DNA of 51,853 nt from an uncultured Bacteroidales bacterium. GTDB taxonomy: Bacteria; Bacteroidota; Bacteroidia; Bacteroidales; Muribaculaceae. Below are positions 33,877 to 42,499 of the stretch, one piece after another (positions within the stretch are counted from its first letter, which is position 1; every line of letters begins with the position of its first letter). The DNA lies in assembly GCA_902800715.1 (NCBI GenBank), contig CADCFN010000017.1, positions 1 through 51,853 on the forward strand. Reading direction: 5' to 3'. The notes beneath the pieces were generated by a model, which saw only the letters and a list, made by a program, of their open reading frames with translations, had not been told where the DNA came from and ran no database searches. The translations under genes were made by a program, and so were the position numbers.

Positions 33877-35027
33877 ACATCAAATCTATCTTATTGGCAG
33901 TGGCATTGGCCATGACGGGACTCGTTGCCATGGCAGTGACACCCGTCGAAGCGCTGAACGACCTCAAGCAGCGCATTGCTCCCGACAAGCGTACCGCAAT
34001 TTGGGATGTGACAGCAAAACAACAGAACGGCAGATGGGTGCTTGACGGAACGGTGGGCACCAAGGCGCAGAAACAGGCCATCCTGGCAGCCATGCTCAAG
34101 AGCGCCAACCGCAACTATATTGACAAAATCACCGTCCTCGAAGACGGCATTCCCGCTTCACGCAAGTGGGCTTTGGTCAAACTGAGTATCGCTACCCTGC
34201 GCACCGAGCCCAAGCACAGTGCCGAAATGGCTACGCAGGGCATCATGGGTTCCCCGGTCAAGGTGTTGCAGAAGTGTGACGACTGGTACCGCGTGCAGAT
34301 GGCGGATGACTACATCGCCTATGTCCCCGAGAGTTCGCTGTCGTTCAAGACCGAGGCGCAAATGAAGGCCTGGCGCAAGGCAAAGCGCTATATCGTCACC
34401 TGTTATGACTCGCGTCTGGTGTCCATGCCTGGCGGTGATGAGACCGTTAGCGACTTGGTGATGGGTAACATTTTGGAATTCAAGGCAACACAGGGCAAAT
34501 GGATTAAACTCGCCACGCCCGACGGTAGGGTAGGCTGGGTCGATGCCGCCGATGTCGACGAACTCGCGCAGTGGAGCCGCCAGGGCTTCAACGCTGCCCA
34601 AATCGAGAAGACGGCACGTCGCATGTTGGGCTCCGGCTACCTGTGGGGCGGCACTACGACCAAGGTGACCGACTGCTCGGGACTGACCAAGGTGAGCTAC
34701 CTGAGCAACGGCATTATCTTGCAGCGCGATGCTTCGCAGCAGGCTCTCACGGGCAAGATTATGAAGAAGGGCACCGATTGGCGCCAGTACGAGACCGGTG
34801 ACCTGCTGTTCTTCGGCAACGAGAAGACGGGCCGCGTGACGCATGTGGGCATCTACCTGCGTGACGGCAAGTACATCCATTGCTCGGGACAGGTCAAAAT
34901 CAACAGCCTGATTCCCACGGCAAGCGACTATCCCTATCTCTATTCTCCGTTGAGCGCCAGCCGCATCAAGGGCATGGTGGGCACCAAGGGCATTACCGCC
35001 CTGAAGAATCACCCGTGGTATTTTTAA
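33873..35027 (+). CDS. NlpC/P60 family peptidase with SH3-like domains (gamma-D-Glu-diamino acid endopeptidase type)
   Basis: 384 residues from MNIKSILLAVALAMTGLVAMA, whose ATG overlaps the stop of the previous gene; an earlier in-frame start would be inside it. Two SH3-like segments (about 95-160 and 170-230) precede the NlpC/P60 domain, with C268 in KVTDCSGLTKVSY, H324 in VTHVGIYL and H336 in YIHCSG. This matches YkfC-like enzymes that cleave the gamma-D-glutamyl bond of murein peptides and release L-Ala-D-Glu. The next gene would process that dipeptide. A heptamer repeat array begins right after the stop. Confidence 0.92.
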   Translation: MNIKSILLAVALAMTGLVAMAVTPVEALNDLKQRIAPDKRTAIWDVTAKQQNGRWVLDGTVGTKAQKQAILAAMLKSANRNYIDKITVLEDGIPASRKWALVKLSIATLRTEPKHSAEMATQGIMGSPVKVLQKCDDWYRVQMADDYIAYVPESSLSFKTEAQMKAWRKAKRYIVTCYDSRLVSMPGGDETVSDLVMGNILEFKATQGKWIKLATPDGRVGWVDAADVDELAQWSRQGFNAAQIEKTARRMLGSGYLWGGTTTKVTDCSGLTKVSYLSNGIILQRDASQQALTGKIMKKGTDWRQYETGDLLFFGNEKTGRVTHVGIYLRDGKYIHCSGQVKINSLIPTASDYPYLYSPLSASRIKGMVGTKGITALKNHPWYF

Positions 35028-35029
35028 AG

Positions 35030-35050
35030 TTAGGAATTAGGAGTTAGGAG
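35030..35050. repeat. Heptanucleotide tandem array after the NlpC/P60 stop codon
   Basis: Three units of TTAGGAR, beginning 3 bp after the TAA. Near-repeats of TCCAGT follow at 35060-35100. Confidence 0.75.
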
Positions 35051-35130
35051 TGGGAACTCATCCGGTTCATCCAGTAAATCCAGTGCTTCCAGTCTATCCA
35101 ATCAGCTAGTAACTTAAAATTCAATATAAT

Positions 35131-36294
35131 ATGGATCGTAGAAAATTTATTGCAGGAATGGGTCTGACGGCGCTTGCAGCCGCATCACCCGTGTCGATTG
35201 ACGCCGTTGAACGTGTAGCCAAGAAGGGTCGCCGCCGTGTGCCCCGTGTGAATCAGGTTGCTAAGACCGGCAAACTGAAATTGTCGTTCTTCCCTTACGA
35301 GTTGAAATTGCGCCACGCTTTCAATCTGGCACGCTATAGCCGCACCACCACCCCCGACGTGCAGGTGACACTCGAGTATGAGGGCATCAAGGGCTACGGC
35401 GAGGCTTCGATGCCGCCCTATCTGGGAGAGAGCGTCGAGAGCGTGACCAAGTTCCTCAACAAGCTCGACTTGGAGCAGTTCAAGGACCCCTTCTGCATCG
35501 AGGATATCCTGACCTATGTGGACAGTGTCGAAGAGAACAACCGCGCCGCCAAGGCCAGTATCGACATCGCCCTGCATGACCTGCTGGGCAAGATTATGGG
35601 TCAGCCCTGGTACAAGATTTGGGGCTATAACCCCGAGAAGACGCCCGTGACCAGCTTCACCATCGGCATCGACACCCCCGAGGTGGTTCGCCAGAAGGTC
35701 GAGGAGGCTCGCCCCTACAAGCTCATCAAGGCAAAGATGGGTTTGGATCAGGACCAGGCTACCATCAACATCATCAACGAGATGATGCCCGACGTGCCCA
35801 TCTGCGTGGACTGCAACCAGGGCTGGAACGACAAGGAATATGCCTTGGAAATGTGTCACTGGCTTAAGGAGCACAACTGTATCTTTGTCGAGCAGCCTTT
35901 CGACAAGACGTGGCTTGACGAGACGGCATGGCTGCGCGAGCGCTCGCCGCTGCCCATCATCGCCGACGAGGCCTTCCAGCGCCTTCCCGACATCGTTAAG
36001 TTCAAGGGCGTGTATGACGGCATCAACATCAAGCTGATGAAGAGCACCGGTCTGTACGAGGCCCACAAGATGGTGACCCTGGCGCGTGCCCTCGACATGA
36101 AGGTGATGATTGGCTGCATGACCGAGACTTCTTGCGCCGTGACGGCTGCCGCCAACCTGTCGCCTGTAGTGGACTATGCCGACCTGGACGGCAACCTGCT
36201 GATTGCCAACGACCGCTTCACCGGCATGACCGTCGAGAACGGCAAGATTACCCTTCACGACCGTCCCGGTCTGGGTATCGAGCTTCTCAAGTAA
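35131..36294 (+). CDS. Dipeptide epimerase (L-Ala-D/L-Glu epimerase), enolase superfamily, probably Tat-exported
   Basis: 387 residues. The N terminus MDRRKFIAGMGLTALAAASP has a twin-arginine and a hydrophobic core, so export of the folded enzyme is likely. The enolase-fold active site is complete: K200-x-K202 (KAKMG), metal ligands D227 (VDCNQGW), E254 (VEQPF) and D279 (IADEAF), the second catalytic lysine K301 (NIKLMKS), and the D351-x-D353 motif that binds the dipeptide amino group in this subgroup. It converts L-Ala-D-Glu to L-Ala-L-Glu. It comes 103 bp after the NlpC/P60 gene that should make the substrate. Confidence 0.93.
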   Translation: MDRRKFIAGMGLTALAAASPVSIDAVERVAKKGRRRVPRVNQVAKTGKLKLSFFPYELKLRHAFNLARYSRTTTPDVQVTLEYEGIKGYGEASMPPYLGESVESVTKFLNKLDLEQFKDPFCIEDILTYVDSVEENNRAAKASIDIALHDLLGKIMGQPWYKIWGYNPEKTPVTSFTIGIDTPEVVRQKVEEARPYKLIKAKMGLDQDQATINIINEMMPDVPICVDCNQGWNDKEYALEMCHWLKEHNCIFVEQPFDKTWLDETAWLRERSPLPIIADEAFQRLPDIVKFKGVYDGINIKLMKSTGLYEAHKMVTLARALDMKVMIGCMTETSCAVTAAANLSPVVDYADLDGNLLIANDRFTGMTVENGKITLHDRPGLGIELLK

Positions 36295-36384
36295 CACTTT
36301 CATCCTGGGGGACGGTTTTCTTTTCGATAGCCGTGCGAGGGAACCGTTCCCCTGGAATATAACATACGATTACATTAACAGTCA

Positions 36385-37194
36385 ATGAATAAACCTTACT
36401 GGGGGCTGTTGGCCCTCTTGCTGGCAGCATTTGCGTTTTTTGCCGTCTTGTCTTTTTGGCCGGACGGCTTCAGTGTCGCTGGTGTGGACATCAAGACAGG
36501 GTCCTTTGCACGTAACATGAAGACACTCCTTGCTATCAACGATGATACCACTGCTGTTGATAGCACCAACGCCGATGAACACTCGGCTGACGGTGAGCAG
36601 AATGCCAAGGCATGGCGTGCCCCGGTGGATACCACGGCTAAGACCATCCTCTTCTTCGGCGACTCGATGCTGGAGGGACTGGCGCCACGACTTGCCGCCT
36701 ATTGCGACAAGAGCGGACACGAGCTCATCGAGGTCATCTGGTACAGCAGCTCCACGCTGTGCTGGGCGCAGTCGGGACGCCTCACTGAACTCATCAACAA
36801 GTATCACCCCAACTACATCATGGTGTGTCTGGGTGCCAACGAATTGTATGTCCCCGACATCAAGAATGCCCGAAAAGCCTACGTCAAGAAACTCCTTGCC
36901 GAGATAGGAAACGTGCCCTATCTGTGGATTGGACCGCCCAACTGGGACCAGGATACCGGCATCAACGACCTGCTGGCCGAGAACCTGGCCAAGGGCTGTT
37001 TCTACCTGAGCGCCAAGGACCATTTCGAGCGCAGCCGCGATGGCGCACACCCCACGCGTGCGTCGGCTCATCAATGGATGGACCGTGTCATCAAGTGGAT
37101 GGGCACCAATGCCGCCCATCCCATCCGTCTGAACTATCCTAGCGAGACAACCACCCGTGCTTCGCACATTGTCATTTATCAGCCACCAGTATAA
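36385..37194 (+). CDS. SGNH/GDSL hydrolase-fold protein paired with an MBOAT gene
   Basis: 269 residues with one N-terminal helix (about 5-25), then a linker and an SGNH domain: S94 in FFGDSMLEGL (block I), N152 in LGANELY (block III), and D219-x2-H222 in RDGAHPT (block V). It starts 90 bp after the epimerase and ends 5 bp before an MBOAT gene, so the two form an O-acylation pair. Proteins of this kind either transfer or remove O-acetyl groups outside the membrane. It is not closely similar to the SGNH-like protein at 7715-8665. Confidence 0.85.
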   Translation: MNKPYWGLLALLLAAFAFFAVLSFWPDGFSVAGVDIKTGSFARNMKTLLAINDDTTAVDSTNADEHSADGEQNAKAWRAPVDTTAKTILFFGDSMLEGLAPRLAAYCDKSGHELIEVIWYSSSTLCWAQSGRLTELINKYHPNYIMVCLGANELYVPDIKNARKAYVKKLLAEIGNVPYLWIGPPNWDQDTGINDLLAENLAKGCFYLSAKDHFERSRDGAHPTRASAHQWMDRVIKWMGTNAAHPIRLNYPSETTTRASHIVIYQPPV

Positions 37195-37199
37195 CAGTT

Positions 37200-38675
37200 A
37201 TGCCGCTCTGTTCCATAGATATCACCCATCTGCTGTCATTGCTCACCTTCAGCCGTGACGAGCCCATGCTGTTCACCAGCGGCCTGTTCTGGCTGCTGTT
37301 CATGGTGTTCCTGCCGATATATGCCCTCATCAAGCAGCGTCGTGTCAAGATGATGCTGTTTGTCGTCGCATTCAGTCTGTTCTTCTTCTACAAGTCCAGT
37401 GGATGGTTTTTCTTGCTGCTGGTGGTGACCTCCTATATCGACTGGTGGCTGGCGCAGTTCATCGAGTCGAGCAAGAACCGCACCGAGCGGCGTGTGGCGC
37501 TCACAATATCGCTGGTGCTCTCGCTCAGCATTCTGCTGTTCTTCAAGTACAGCAACTTCGTCATGGCCAACCTTGAGGCGATAATCGGAGGCAATTTCCA
37601 GCCCCTTGACCTGATTCTGCCCGTGGGCATCTCGTTCTACACGTTCCGCACCATCAGCTATGTGGTGGATGTGTATAAGGGCAAGATTCAGCCGGTCGAT
37701 GATTATTTTGACTATCTTTTCTTCCTCTCGTTCTTCCCCTGTCTGGTGGCGGGTCCCATCGTGCGGGCACGCGACTTCATGCCGCAGTTGCAGCAGAACA
37801 AGCCTGCCACGCGCGAGATGATTTATGGCGGACTCTTCCTCGTCATGCTGGGCATCATGAAGAAGGCGCTCTTTGCCGACTACATTGCCCAGTACAACAA
37901 CATCGCCTTTGGCAATCCCGGTGGTTACACGGGATTTGAGCTGCTGATGGCGGTCTTGGGCTTCACGATGCAAATCTATTGTGACTTCTCGGGTTATAGC
38001 GACATGGCGATAGGTTTGGGCAGCATCATGGGCTTTGATTTGGGCATCAACTTCAATTATCCCTACCGTGCGTTGAACGTCACCGAGTTCTGGCACCGCT
38101 GGCACATCACGCTGTCCACATGGCTGCGTGACTACGTCTATATCCCGCTGGGAGGCAACCGCAAGGGTAAGGTGCGCCAACACATCAACCTCATGATTAC
38201 CATGCTGTTGGGCGGTCTGTGGCACGGTGCGGCATGGACCTTCGTCGTTTGGGGCGCTGGTCATGGCATCGCCCTGTGCGTTCACAAGTTGTGCAAGCCC
38301 TGGCTCGACACCATCGCCAGTACGCGTTTCACGCGCTTCGTTTCGTGGCTGTTGACCTTCAGTTTTGTCTCCTTCCTGTGGATATTCTTCCGTGCCAACT
38401 CATTCCATGCCGCCGATCAGGTCATCAGGGGCATTATCACCGACTTTGAGTGGGCTTATCTGCCCGTTTTCCTGGCACGCCGCAGCACTTGGTGCATCAT
38501 GCTGGCCATCATCTTCGGACTGCATTTCGTGCCCCGTCACACGTGGGATGACCTGCGCAACCGCTTTATCGCTGCACCCTGGTGGATCAAGTTCGTTTCC
38601 TTCATCATCCTCATCCAGCTCGTCCTCCAGTTCGCCAGCGCTACCGTCCAGCCCTTCCTCTACTCGCAGTTCTAA
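37200..38675 (+). CDS. MBOAT family membrane O-acyltransferase, second copy
   Basis: 491 residues, polytopic. Landmarks are LILPVGISFYTFRTISYVVDVYKG (138-161), WHRWHITLSTWLRDYVYIPLGGNRKG with H302, and catalytic H342 in GGLWHGAAW. A methionine at residue 23 could also start the protein, but the 5-bp spacing to the SGNH gene favours the first ATG. Composition matches the core genes, unlike the AT-rich MBOAT gene at 8669. Standing just after murein-peptide enzymes, it may acetylate peptidoglycan (PatA-like), but capsule or another glycan is equally possible. Confidence 0.93.
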   Translation: MPLCSIDITHLLSLLTFSRDEPMLFTSGLFWLLFMVFLPIYALIKQRRVKMMLFVVAFSLFFFYKSSGWFFLLLVVTSYIDWWLAQFIESSKNRTERRVALTISLVLSLSILLFFKYSNFVMANLEAIIGGNFQPLDLILPVGISFYTFRTISYVVDVYKGKIQPVDDYFDYLFFLSFFPCLVAGPIVRARDFMPQLQQNKPATREMIYGGLFLVMLGIMKKALFADYIAQYNNIAFGNPGGYTGFELLMAVLGFTMQIYCDFSGYSDMAIGLGSIMGFDLGINFNYPYRALNVTEFWHRWHITLSTWLRDYVYIPLGGNRKGKVRQHINLMITMLLGGLWHGAAWTFVVWGAGHGIALCVHKLCKPWLDTIASTRFTRFVSWLLTFSFVSFLWIFFRANSFHAADQVIRGIITDFEWAYLPVFLARRSTWCIMLAIIFGLHFVPRHTWDDLRNRFIAAPWWIKFVSFIILIQLVLQFASATVQPFLYSQF

Positions 38676-38707
38676 AAACGGAAATAACGGACTCAACGGA
38701 AATAACG

Positions 38708-38849
38708 GGCCTCTCCCGCCCGTTACTCCGTCCCCTCCGTCCTATCCGTGCTATCCGCCCCCTCCGTTCTATCCGTCCTGTCCGTGCTATCCGTCCCCTC
38801 CGTGCTATCCGTCCCCTCCGTGCTATCCGTCCTTTCCGTTTTCTCCGTT
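38708..38849 (+). repeat. Pyrimidine-rich tandem repeat (about 10/20 bp)
   Basis: Repeated CTATCCGT, CCCCTCCGT and TGCTATCCGT units in a 10-bp rhythm between the MBOAT stop and the glycyl-tRNA synthetase promoter. It is preceded by AACGGAAATAACGGA units directly after the stop (38676-38707). It lacks the conserved repeat and unique spacers of a CRISPR array. Confidence 0.8.
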
Positions 38850-38864
38850 AAATATCCCTAATAT

Positions 38865-38890
38865 CTAGCAAAGCATTGTCGCTTTGCTAG
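38865..38890. promoter_or_regulatory. Perfect inverted repeat just upstream of the glyQS -7 motif
   Basis: CTAGCAAAGC and GCTTTGCTAG around ATTGTC, ending 8 bp before TACCTTTG. It could be an operator over the -33 region or a terminator for the upstream run. Confidence 0.5.
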
Positions 38891-38898
38891 AAAAATTG

Positions 38899-38906
38899 TA
38901 CCTTTG
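38899..38906 (+). promoter_or_regulatory. -7 promoter motif for glycyl-tRNA synthetase
   Basis: TACCTTTG, 42 bp upstream of the ATG at 38948. Confidence 0.7.
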
Positions 38907-38947
38907 CAGCTTGTAATAAAAACAATAACAAAACAATACAATAAAAA

Positions 38948-40492
38948 ATGGCAAAACAGGAAGACGTTTTCAAGAAAATCGTGTCGCACGCCAAGGAATA
39001 TGGCTTTGTGTTCCCTTCGAGTGAAATCTATGACGGCTTGGGCGCGGTGTATGACTATGCACAGAACGGCGTAGAGCTGAAAAACAATATCAAGCGTTAC
39101 TGGTGGGAGGCAATGACCCTGCTGCACGAGAACATCGTGGGCATCGACAGCGCCATCTTCATGCACCCCACCATCTGGAAGGCTTCGGGCCACGTTGACG
39201 CGTTCAACGACCCCTTGATTGACAACCGCGACAGCAAGAAGCGCTACCGCGCCGACGTGCTCATCGAGGACGAGATTGCCAAGATTGAGGAGAAGATGAA
39301 CAAGGAGTGTGAGAAGGCCGCAAAGCGCTTCGGCGACAAGTTCGACGAGGCGATGTTCCGTTCCACCAATCCCCGCGTCCTTGAAAACCAAAAGAAGCGT
39401 GACGAGCTGCACGCCCGCTACGAGAAGGCGATGAACGACAACGACCTCGCCGAACTCAAGCAGATTATCGTGGATTATGAGATTGTTGACCCCGTGAGCG
39501 GTACCAAGAACTGGACTGACGTGCGTCAGTTCAACCTCATGTTCAAGACCCAGATGGGCAGCAGCGCCGACTCGACGATGGACGTGTATCTGCGTCCCGA
39601 GACTGCACAGGGCATCTTTGTGAACTTCCTGAATGTCCAGAAGACCGGCCGCATGCGCATCCCCTTCGGCATCGCACAGATTGGTAAGGCCTTCCGCAAC
39701 GAGATTGTTGCTCGTCAGTTCATCTTCCGTATGCGCGAGTTTGAGCAGATGGAGATGCAATTCTTTGTACGTCCCGGTGAGGAGTTGAAGTGGTTCGACT
39801 TCTGGCGTGAAACCCGTCTGCGCTGGCACAAGGCCCTGGGCCTGGGCGACGAGAAGTACCGCTTCCACGACCATGAGAAGCTGGCCCATTACGCCAACGC
39901 TGCCACCGACATCGAGTTCAAGATGCCGTTCGGCTTCAAGGAGGTGGAGGGTATCCACAGCCGCACCGACTTCGACTTGAGCCAGCACGCCAAGTTCTCG
40001 GGCAAGAAGATTCAGTACTTCGACGCCGAGCTGAACGAGAGCTACACCCCCTACGTCATCGAAACCTCGATTGGCGTGGACCGCATGTTCCTGTCGGTGA
40101 TGTGCTCCAGCTACGAGGAGCAGCAGCTTGAGGGCGGCGACACCCGCGTGGTGCTCCATCTGCCCAAGGCCCTGGCCCCCATCAAGTGCGCCATCCTGCC
40201 GCTCGTCCGCAAGGACGGCATGCCCGAGAAGGCTCACGAGATTATGAATATGCTCAAGTTCGATTTCGCCTGCCATTACGAGGACAAGGACACCGTGGGC
40301 AAGCGCTACCGCCGCCAGGATGCCATCGGCACCCCCTATTGCATCACCGTCGACGGCCAGACGCTCGAGGACAACACCGTCACCCTGCGTGACCGTGACA
40401 CCATGCAGCAGGAGCGCGTCGCCATCGCCGACCTGCCCGCCATCCTCGCCCGCGAGTGCAGCCTAAACAACGTCCTGCGCAAGCTCATGTAA
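38948..40492 (+). CDS. glyQS: Glycyl-tRNA synthetase, single-chain dimeric type
   Basis: 514 residues. It charges tRNA-Gly. It belongs to the alpha2 class II form also used by archaea and eukaryotes, not the split alpha/beta form. The N terminus reads HAKEYGFVFPSSEIYDGLGAVYDYAQNGVELKNNIKRYWW. Motif 2 is GKAFRNEIVARQFIFRMREFEQMEMQFF and motif 3 is YVIETSIGVDRMFLSV. The anticodon-binding domain is the last 100 residues (APIKCAILPLVRKDG to VLRKLM). It has its own promoter, and an FKBP lipoprotein gene follows after 55 bp. Confidence 0.98.
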   Translation: MAKQEDVFKKIVSHAKEYGFVFPSSEIYDGLGAVYDYAQNGVELKNNIKRYWWEAMTLLHENIVGIDSAIFMHPTIWKASGHVDAFNDPLIDNRDSKKRYRADVLIEDEIAKIEEKMNKECEKAAKRFGDKFDEAMFRSTNPRVLENQKKRDELHARYEKAMNDNDLAELKQIIVDYEIVDPVSGTKNWTDVRQFNLMFKTQMGSSADSTMDVYLRPETAQGIFVNFLNVQKTGRMRIPFGIAQIGKAFRNEIVARQFIFRMREFEQMEMQFFVRPGEELKWFDFWRETRLRWHKALGLGDEKYRFHDHEKLAHYANAATDIEFKMPFGFKEVEGIHSRTDFDLSQHAKFSGKKIQYFDAELNESYTPYVIETSIGVDRMFLSVMCSSYEEQQLEGGDTRVVLHLPKALAPIKCAILPLVRKDGMPEKAHEIMNMLKFDFACHYEDKDTVGKRYRRQDAIGTPYCITVDGQTLEDNTVTLRDRDTMQQERVAIADLPAILARECSLNNVLRKLM

Positions 40493-40547
40493 TTATTCAT
40501 CTGGGCTAATAGCTAAATGCTAAAGGCTGACAGCTTTATAGAAGATT

Positions 40548-41084
40548 ATGAAGAAGTTTTTGTATACCGTCATCATGGCTGTTGTCGCCATCACGATGCT
40601 CGACTCCTGTCTGGGCAAAACCGTCGAGGACCAGTATAAGAGCTGGCGCGAGAAAAACGAAGAGTGGTATCAGCAGCAGTCGGCATCGGGACAATACACG
40701 GTAGTGAAGGCTCCTTGGGACCCGTCGGCACAGGTGCTCATGCGCTGGCACAACGACACGATGCAGACCCGCAACAACCTCAAGCCGCTCGTCTCGTCGA
40801 CGGTTGATATGAAATATCAGCTCAACCTGTATAACGACACGCTGGTGGACTCGTCTTATGACAATACCTACCCGGCAGACAGCATCTATCGCTCAGAAGT
40901 TAACGGTAATGTTGAGGGATGGATGATTGCCCTCACACGCATGCATGTGGGAGACAGCTGCACGGTTATCGTGCCCTATCCCCAGGGCTACGGCTCTACT
41001 AAGATGTCCGACATCTTGTTGCCTTACAGCAACCTCGTCTTCAAAATGAAACTTGTCGACATCTACAAATACAAGGCCAACTAA
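40548..41084 (+). CDS. FKBP-type peptidyl-prolyl isomerase lipoprotein
   Basis: 178 residues. The signal sequence ends in LDSC with C21 as the lipidation site, so it is membrane-anchored outside the cytoplasm. The C-terminal 110 residues form an FKBP-like fold: VDMKYQLNLYNDTLVDSSYD, then GWMIALTRMHVGDSCTVIVPYPQGYGS, then ILPYSNLVFKMKLVDI. It probably assists folding of exported proteins. Several aromatic active-site residues of classic FKBPs are not obvious, so activity is uncertain. A strong terminator follows. Confidence 0.88.
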   Translation: MKKFLYTVIMAVVAITMLDSCLGKTVEDQYKSWREKNEEWYQQQSASGQYTVVKAPWDPSAQVLMRWHNDTMQTRNNLKPLVSSTVDMKYQLNLYNDTLVDSSYDNTYPADSIYRSEVNGNVEGWMIALTRMHVGDSCTVIVPYPQGYGSTKMSDILLPYSNLVFKMKLVDIYKYKAN

Positions 41085-41106
41085 CAAATCACCAGGTCAT
41101 TTAACG

Positions 41107-41140
41107 AAAAATCCCCAGGGCATTGCCCTGGGGATTTTTT
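41107..41140. terminator. Bidirectional intrinsic terminator
   Basis: Perfect 15-bp stem AAAAATCCCCAGGGC / GCCCTGGGGATTTTT with loop ATT. A-tract on one side and T-tract on the other serve the convergent FKBP and AAA-CYTH genes. Confidence 0.93.
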
Positions 41141-41184
41141 GTTGGTTTTGTATGCCGTGGCTTTGCCGCGGCCATCATGTAGGT

Positions 41185-42282
41185 CTACCTCAGCGACAAC
41201 TGGTAGTTGTAGTACTTCTCGTTGCCGGTGATGTCCTCGATGACCTTGATGAACGGAGGGAATTCCACCTTGTCACCTTCTTTGACGCCCTCGAGTTCCA
41301 GAATCTGCATGCCCAGCTTGGGCTCGATGTAGGTGTCGAGCTCGAAATAGCGGTTCTTCCACACGAAGCACTTGCGCATCTTGCTGATGGGCTTGCGGTT
41401 GGGGTCGGCAAGTTGCAGCAGGTCCACATACTGCTGGGCGGTGATGCGACGCTCGGTCTCGATCTGCTTGTCGCTGCTCACAGTCTTCTTGATGGTCTGG
41501 AAATATACATAGCTGCCCTGCCAGCCACGCTTGCGCACGCGCATCTCGGTGCCTGGTTCGCTCAGGAGGTAGGTCTGGGTGATTTCGCTCTCGGTATAGT
41601 CGGGAATATCGCCCGTGACCTCGACGATGTATTTGTGCTCCTTCTCGATGGGGCTGGGAACACCCAGCACGGTCGAAATCTCGTTAAGCACCTGGCGCAG
41701 CTTGTCGTCAAAGTCCATGTGGTTGCCGATGACGCGCAGGTGGGGGTGTCCCGTCCATGCGCTCAACACCTTGCGGTCGAGTTCACGTGCCATCTCCACG
41801 TCCTCGCTGCGGAACTTGTTGTTCTCGTTGGTGTAGAACTGTTCGGCACCGGCGGCAGCGGTCACCATGTGCAGGATGGCCTCGTAGCGGGCATCGCGCA
41901 ACTTCACGGTGTTGGTGCCCATCTCCTCGGTCAGCGCCTCCCATATCTCGGGCGACACGTATGCGCTGATGTCCATCGTGCCGCGGTCGCACACGATGAG
42001 CACGGGCTTGCTGCATTGAGCCGCCATCTTGGCAAAGTGGTCCTCGAGCGCCAACTGGATGTTCAGTGTCGATTTCTCGGCCTCAAAGAACAGGGCCTTG
42101 TTATGAGTCAGGTAGTTGATGCCGGCGCTGCTGAACATCGTGGGCACCTCGGGAATGGCAAACACCTGGAAGCCCAGGCTGCTGAAGTGCTCGATAATCT
42201 GTGCCATCGCCGTCGTCTTGCCGGCGCAAGGGCCGCCAGTCAACACAATCTTAGTGATTTTATTGGTGATCTTATCAGTCAT
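41185..42282 (-). CDS. P-loop ATPase/kinase-like domain fused to a CYTH (triphosphate tunnel) domain
   Basis: 365 residues. The N-terminal half is an AAA_28/NadR-kinase-like P-loop domain: Walker A GGPCAGKTT (16-24), Walker B-like VLIVCDRG (94-101). The C-terminal half (about 213-355) is a CYTH domain: EKEHKYIVEV, paired basic residues in RVRKRG (248-253), ETERRI (275-280), KMRKCF (301-306), ELDTY (314-318) and LELEG. CYTH enzymes bind triphosphates such as thiamine triphosphate, tripolyphosphate or ATP. The fusion suggests a phosphotransfer or nucleotide-signal role, not further defined. Single gene with promoter at 42321. Confidence 0.85.
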   Translation of the reverse strand: MTDKITNKITKIVLTGGPCAGKTTAMAQIIEHFSSLGFQVFAIPEVPTMFSSAGINYLTHNKALFFEAEKSTLNIQLALEDHFAKMAAQCSKPVLIVCDRGTMDISAYVSPEIWEALTEEMGTNTVKLRDARYEAILHMVTAAAGAEQFYTNENNKFRSEDVEMARELDRKVLSAWTGHPHLRVIGNHMDFDDKLRQVLNEISTVLGVPSPIEKEHKYIVEVTGDIPDYTESEITQTYLLSEPGTEMRVRKRGWQGSYVYFQTIKKTVSSDKQIETERRITAQQYVDLLQLADPNRKPISKMRKCFVWKNRYFELDTYIEPKLGMQILELEGVKEGDKVEFPPFIKVIEDITGNEKYYNYQLSLR

Positions 42283-42320
42283 CTTCTAATTGATAATGCG
42301 GGTTTCACAAAAAAGAACGC

Positions 42321-42328
42321 CAAATTTA
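42321..42328 (-). promoter_or_regulatory. -7 promoter motif for the AAA-CYTH gene
   Basis: TAAATTTG on the minus strand, 39 bp upstream of the ATG at 42282. Confidence 0.6.
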
Positions 42329-42499
42329 CACATAATCCCGCATTCCCACAACCTTTCCATCCTAAAAGATGTGAAAACGCAAAAAGGGTAAAAAGGGGAT
42401 GGTTCTTTTGATGTAATTTTCTCTTAATGGAGTTCCCGTTCATTAACAGTGACGGACATATCGTCCATATAGAGTGTCATGATTGCGGATGGTGCATTG

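Noticed and set aside
38708-38849. Possible CRISPR array or small protein with P/S/C repeats
   Set aside because: Units of about 10 bp without spacers are a simple tandem repeat. The frames across it give low-complexity P/S/C/Y or R/I/P/L repeats without a start context.
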